A DNA stretch of 6,766 nt. Origin: Coriobacteriales bacterium (GTDB lineage Bacteria; Actinomycetota; Coriobacteriia; Coriobacteriales; JAEZZM01). The translations under genes were made by a program, and so were the position numbers. Each line of letters starts with the position of its first letter. The first letter of the stretch is position 1. The stretch lies in NCBI GenBank assembly GCA_029983705.1, contig JASBYZ010000081.1, forward strand, positions 1-6,766, written 5' to 3'. Below, one piece after another: positions 5,637 to 6,766 of the stretch. The notes beneath the pieces are model-generated. The model ran no database searches, was not told the origin of the DNA, and saw only the letters and a list, made by a program, of their open reading frames with translations.

Positions 5637-6602
5637 ATGTCATACAAGAAGATTGTTGCTGGTGTTGCTACTGCTGTTGTAGCTTCAGCACTCGTTGTAC
5701 CTTCAGCTTTTGCTCTTAGCAATTCTGACTACAACGATCTAAAAGATGACTCTCGTTATGAGAAGTCAGATGACTTTAAGAAAGTTGAAGACTTAGAGGC
5801 AAATGCTAATGCTAAGAAGGCTGCTATTACTACCGCTGAGGATCAGGTAACTAAAGCTAAAGCTGACGTAACTGCAGCAGAGGCAAAAGTTGCAAACGCT
5901 CAAGCTAAACTAGACGCAAGCAAAGATGCTGATAAAACCCCTCTTGAGAACGATTTAAGAGATGCAAAAAGCAAATTAGTTGACGCACAAACTGCATTAA
6001 GCAATGCACAAAAGGGCGTAGAGAAGGCTAAAGATGAGTACAAGGACGCTAAGGATTTATTTGAGAGCAAGCGTGATAAGCTCAAAGATACCGATGCTAA
6101 AGCTCGTACAAGCAAGGCATATAAAGATGCTGACTCAGATTCAAAGAAATTTGCTGAAGATCAAGTAAAAGCTGGTAAAGATTTACTAGTTGATGTTCGT
6201 ACTACTGATCTAACTTCTCTATCAAAGACCTATAGAGATCAAGTACGCACCATCGAAACTAAGGCTGTAGCTTTAGAGAGACTTGTTAATGAAATCGATA
6301 ACAATTACAAGGAGTGGGAACCAGGCTACCGCCAAGCTAAAGCTGAAGAGCTAAAGCAACTTATTGGTGTAGTAAAGGGTGCTCTAGATGAGATTCCTGA
6401 CGCAGTATTAAAGGATGCTAAGAAGGACGTTAAGGTAGTTAAAGAAGCTAAGAAGGACGTTAAGGTAGTTAAGGTAGTTAAGAAGGGTTCTGCTCTTCCT
6501 AAGACCTCTGATGTTGCTCCTGTAGCTCCTATCGCTGCTGTTGCTGGTTCAGCTGCTCTTATCGCTGCTGGTCTTGTTGCATCACGCAAGGTTAACGCTT
6601 AA
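5637..6602 (+). CDS. Coiled-coil LPXTG cell-wall-anchored surface protein
   Basis: A complete 321-aa sortase substrate. Residues 1-26 are a Sec signal peptide with Lys4-Lys5, an Ala/Val core and the AFA cleavage site before Leu27. Residues about 48-155 are rich in Ala, Lys, Asp and Glu with heptad-like spacing and almost no Gly or Pro, so a long alpha-helical coiled coil is expected. A second helical part runs to about 255, and a basic repeat of Lys-Val-Asp follows at about 260-283. The sorting signal is LPKTS (287-291), then a hydrophobic Ala-rich stretch and the tail RKVNA. The protein has no cysteine. Codons are more biased (GCT, AAG, GTT, CGT) than those of the neighbouring genes and the ribosome site is near ideal, both suggesting high expression. 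It stands alone between its own promoter and terminator. Function is unknown; a structural or adhesive wall protein, M-protein-like in shape only, is plausible. Confidence 0.92.
   Translation: MSYKKIVAGVATAVVASALVVPSAFALSNSDYNDLKDDSRYEKSDDFKKVEDLEANANAKKAAITTAEDQVTKAKADVTAAEAKVANAQAKLDASKDADKTPLENDLRDAKSKLVDAQTALSNAQKGVEKAKDEYKDAKDLFESKRDKLKDTDAKARTSKAYKDADSDSKKFAEDQVKAGKDLLVDVRTTDLTSLSKTYRDQVRTIETKAVALERLVNEIDNNYKEWEPGYRQAKAEELKQLIGVVKGALDEIPDAVLKDAKKDVKVVKEAKKDVKVVKVVKKGSALPKTSDVAPVAPIAAVAGSAALIAAGLVASRKVNA
6417..6472 (+). repeat. Tandem repeat coding for the basic wall-proximal linker
   Basis: A 26-bp sequence starting GCTAAGAAGGACG occurs at 6417-6442 and again, identical, at 6447-6472, a 30-bp period. 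It encodes AKKDVKVVKE and AKKDVKVVKV. A shorter 9-bp repetition (AAGGTAGTT) continues to about 6480. Perfect identity suggests recent duplication or slippage, so the linker length may vary between strains. Confidence 0.8.
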
Positions 6603-6610
6603 GTTTAATT

Positions 6611-6627
6611 TCTAATATTTTATTAGA
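6611..6627 (+). repeat. AT-only hairpin before the terminator
   Basis: TCTAATA and TATTAGA pair perfectly around TTT. Outer bases (from about 6602 to 6635) can extend the stem with small bulges. It lies 9 bases after the stop codon and ahead of the GC-rich terminator, and may add to 3' end stability. Confidence 0.45.
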
Positions 6628-6639
6628 TTAAAACTTTCT

Positions 6640-6673
6640 GAACCCCGAAGGATTTCCTTCGGGGTTCTTTTAT
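6640..6673 (+). terminator. Strong intrinsic terminator of the wall-protein gene
   Basis: GAACCCCGAAGG (6640-6651) pairs perfectly with 6656-6667 around the loop ATTT, followed by TTTTAT. It has all parts of a Rho-independent terminator. Confidence 0.95.
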
Positions 6674-6681
6674 AGAAAATG

Positions 6682-6711
6682 TTTTCAGTCCAAACTCACT
6701 GATGCTAAAAT
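6682..6711 (+). promoter_or_regulatory. Extended -10 promoter for the gene at the window end
   Basis: TGC-TAAAAT (6703-6711) is an extended -10 element. TTTTCA (6682-6687), 18 bp upstream, is a fair -35. A start near 6718 would leave a leader of only about 14 bases before the proposed GTG. Confidence 0.5.
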
Positions 6712-6731
6712 AGAGCTATAGGACAAAAATT

Positions 6732-6766
6732 GTGTACAGAGAAGGGTTGTTGACGCAGGTCAGCAG
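6732..6766 (+). CDS. Start of an unidentified gene, cut by the window end
   Basis: A GTG at 6732 has AGGA eight bases upstream and an extended -10 promoter just before that. It opens a frame reading MYREGLLTQVS up to the window end. TTG codons at 6747 and 6750 in the same frame are other possible starts, with AGAAGGG rather close to them. Only 11 codons are visible, so no product can be named and the call rests on the upstream signals. Confidence 0.4.
   Translation, partial: MYREGLLTQVS

Noticed and set aside
5900..6115. Minus-strand open frames within the coiled-coil gene (also 6326-6589)
   Set aside because: Their Ser/Leu/Thr/Ala-rich products are the antisense of Lys/Ala/Asp-rich coding sequence; no ribosome sites or motifs.

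Overview
The window looks like a piece of a low-GC actinobacterial chromosome, most likely class Coriobacteriia (the Atopobium/Eggerthella side of the phylum). This is inferred from three things. There is a Tat-exported lipoprotein reductase with an FMN-binding plus FAD domain. Divergent to it is a LuxR-type regulator with a large multi-spanning membrane domain, a pairing well known in that class. There are also two cell-wall proteins with the same LPKTS sorting signal. No rRNA, tRNA or taxonomic marker is present, so the assignment stays tentative.

Layout. Positions 1-809 (+) hold the C-terminal end of a cell-wall-anchored surface protein whose start lies outside the window, closed by a strong hairpin terminator at 831-875. 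Positions 899-2812 (-) encode the flavin reductase. A 263-bp divergent control region (2813-3075) contains two 16-bp palindromes, GTTGA-N6-TCAAC, exactly 32 bp apart. Positions 3076-4545 (+) encode the membrane-bound LuxR-type regulator. Positions 4757-5296 (+) encode a small lipoprotein of unknown function. A 340-bp gene-free region (5297-5636) carries a palindrome, five CTGAAA repeats in 11-bp phase leading into a promoter, and a hairpin at the predicted 5' end of the transcript. Positions 5637-6602 (+) encode an abundant-looking coiled-coil LPXTG protein, followed by a textbook terminator (6640-6673). A promoter and the first codons of another gene (from 6732) run off the end.

How it fits together. 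The reductase and regulator probably form a substrate-sensing respiratory module. The regulator would sense a compound at the membrane, bind the paired palindromes and switch on the reductase, which would use the compound outside the cytoplasmic membrane as an electron acceptor. The reductase active site can be aligned with flavocytochrome c fumarate reductase. It keeps the substrate-binding His/Arg pair but has Tyr where fumarate reductase has His365, as in urocanate reductase (UrdA). Urocanate, or a similar enoate, is therefore a reasonable candidate substrate; this is an inference. The remaining genes build the cell envelope. The coiled-coil protein has its own elaborate promoter, probably under an OmpR/PhoB-type response regulator not encoded here.
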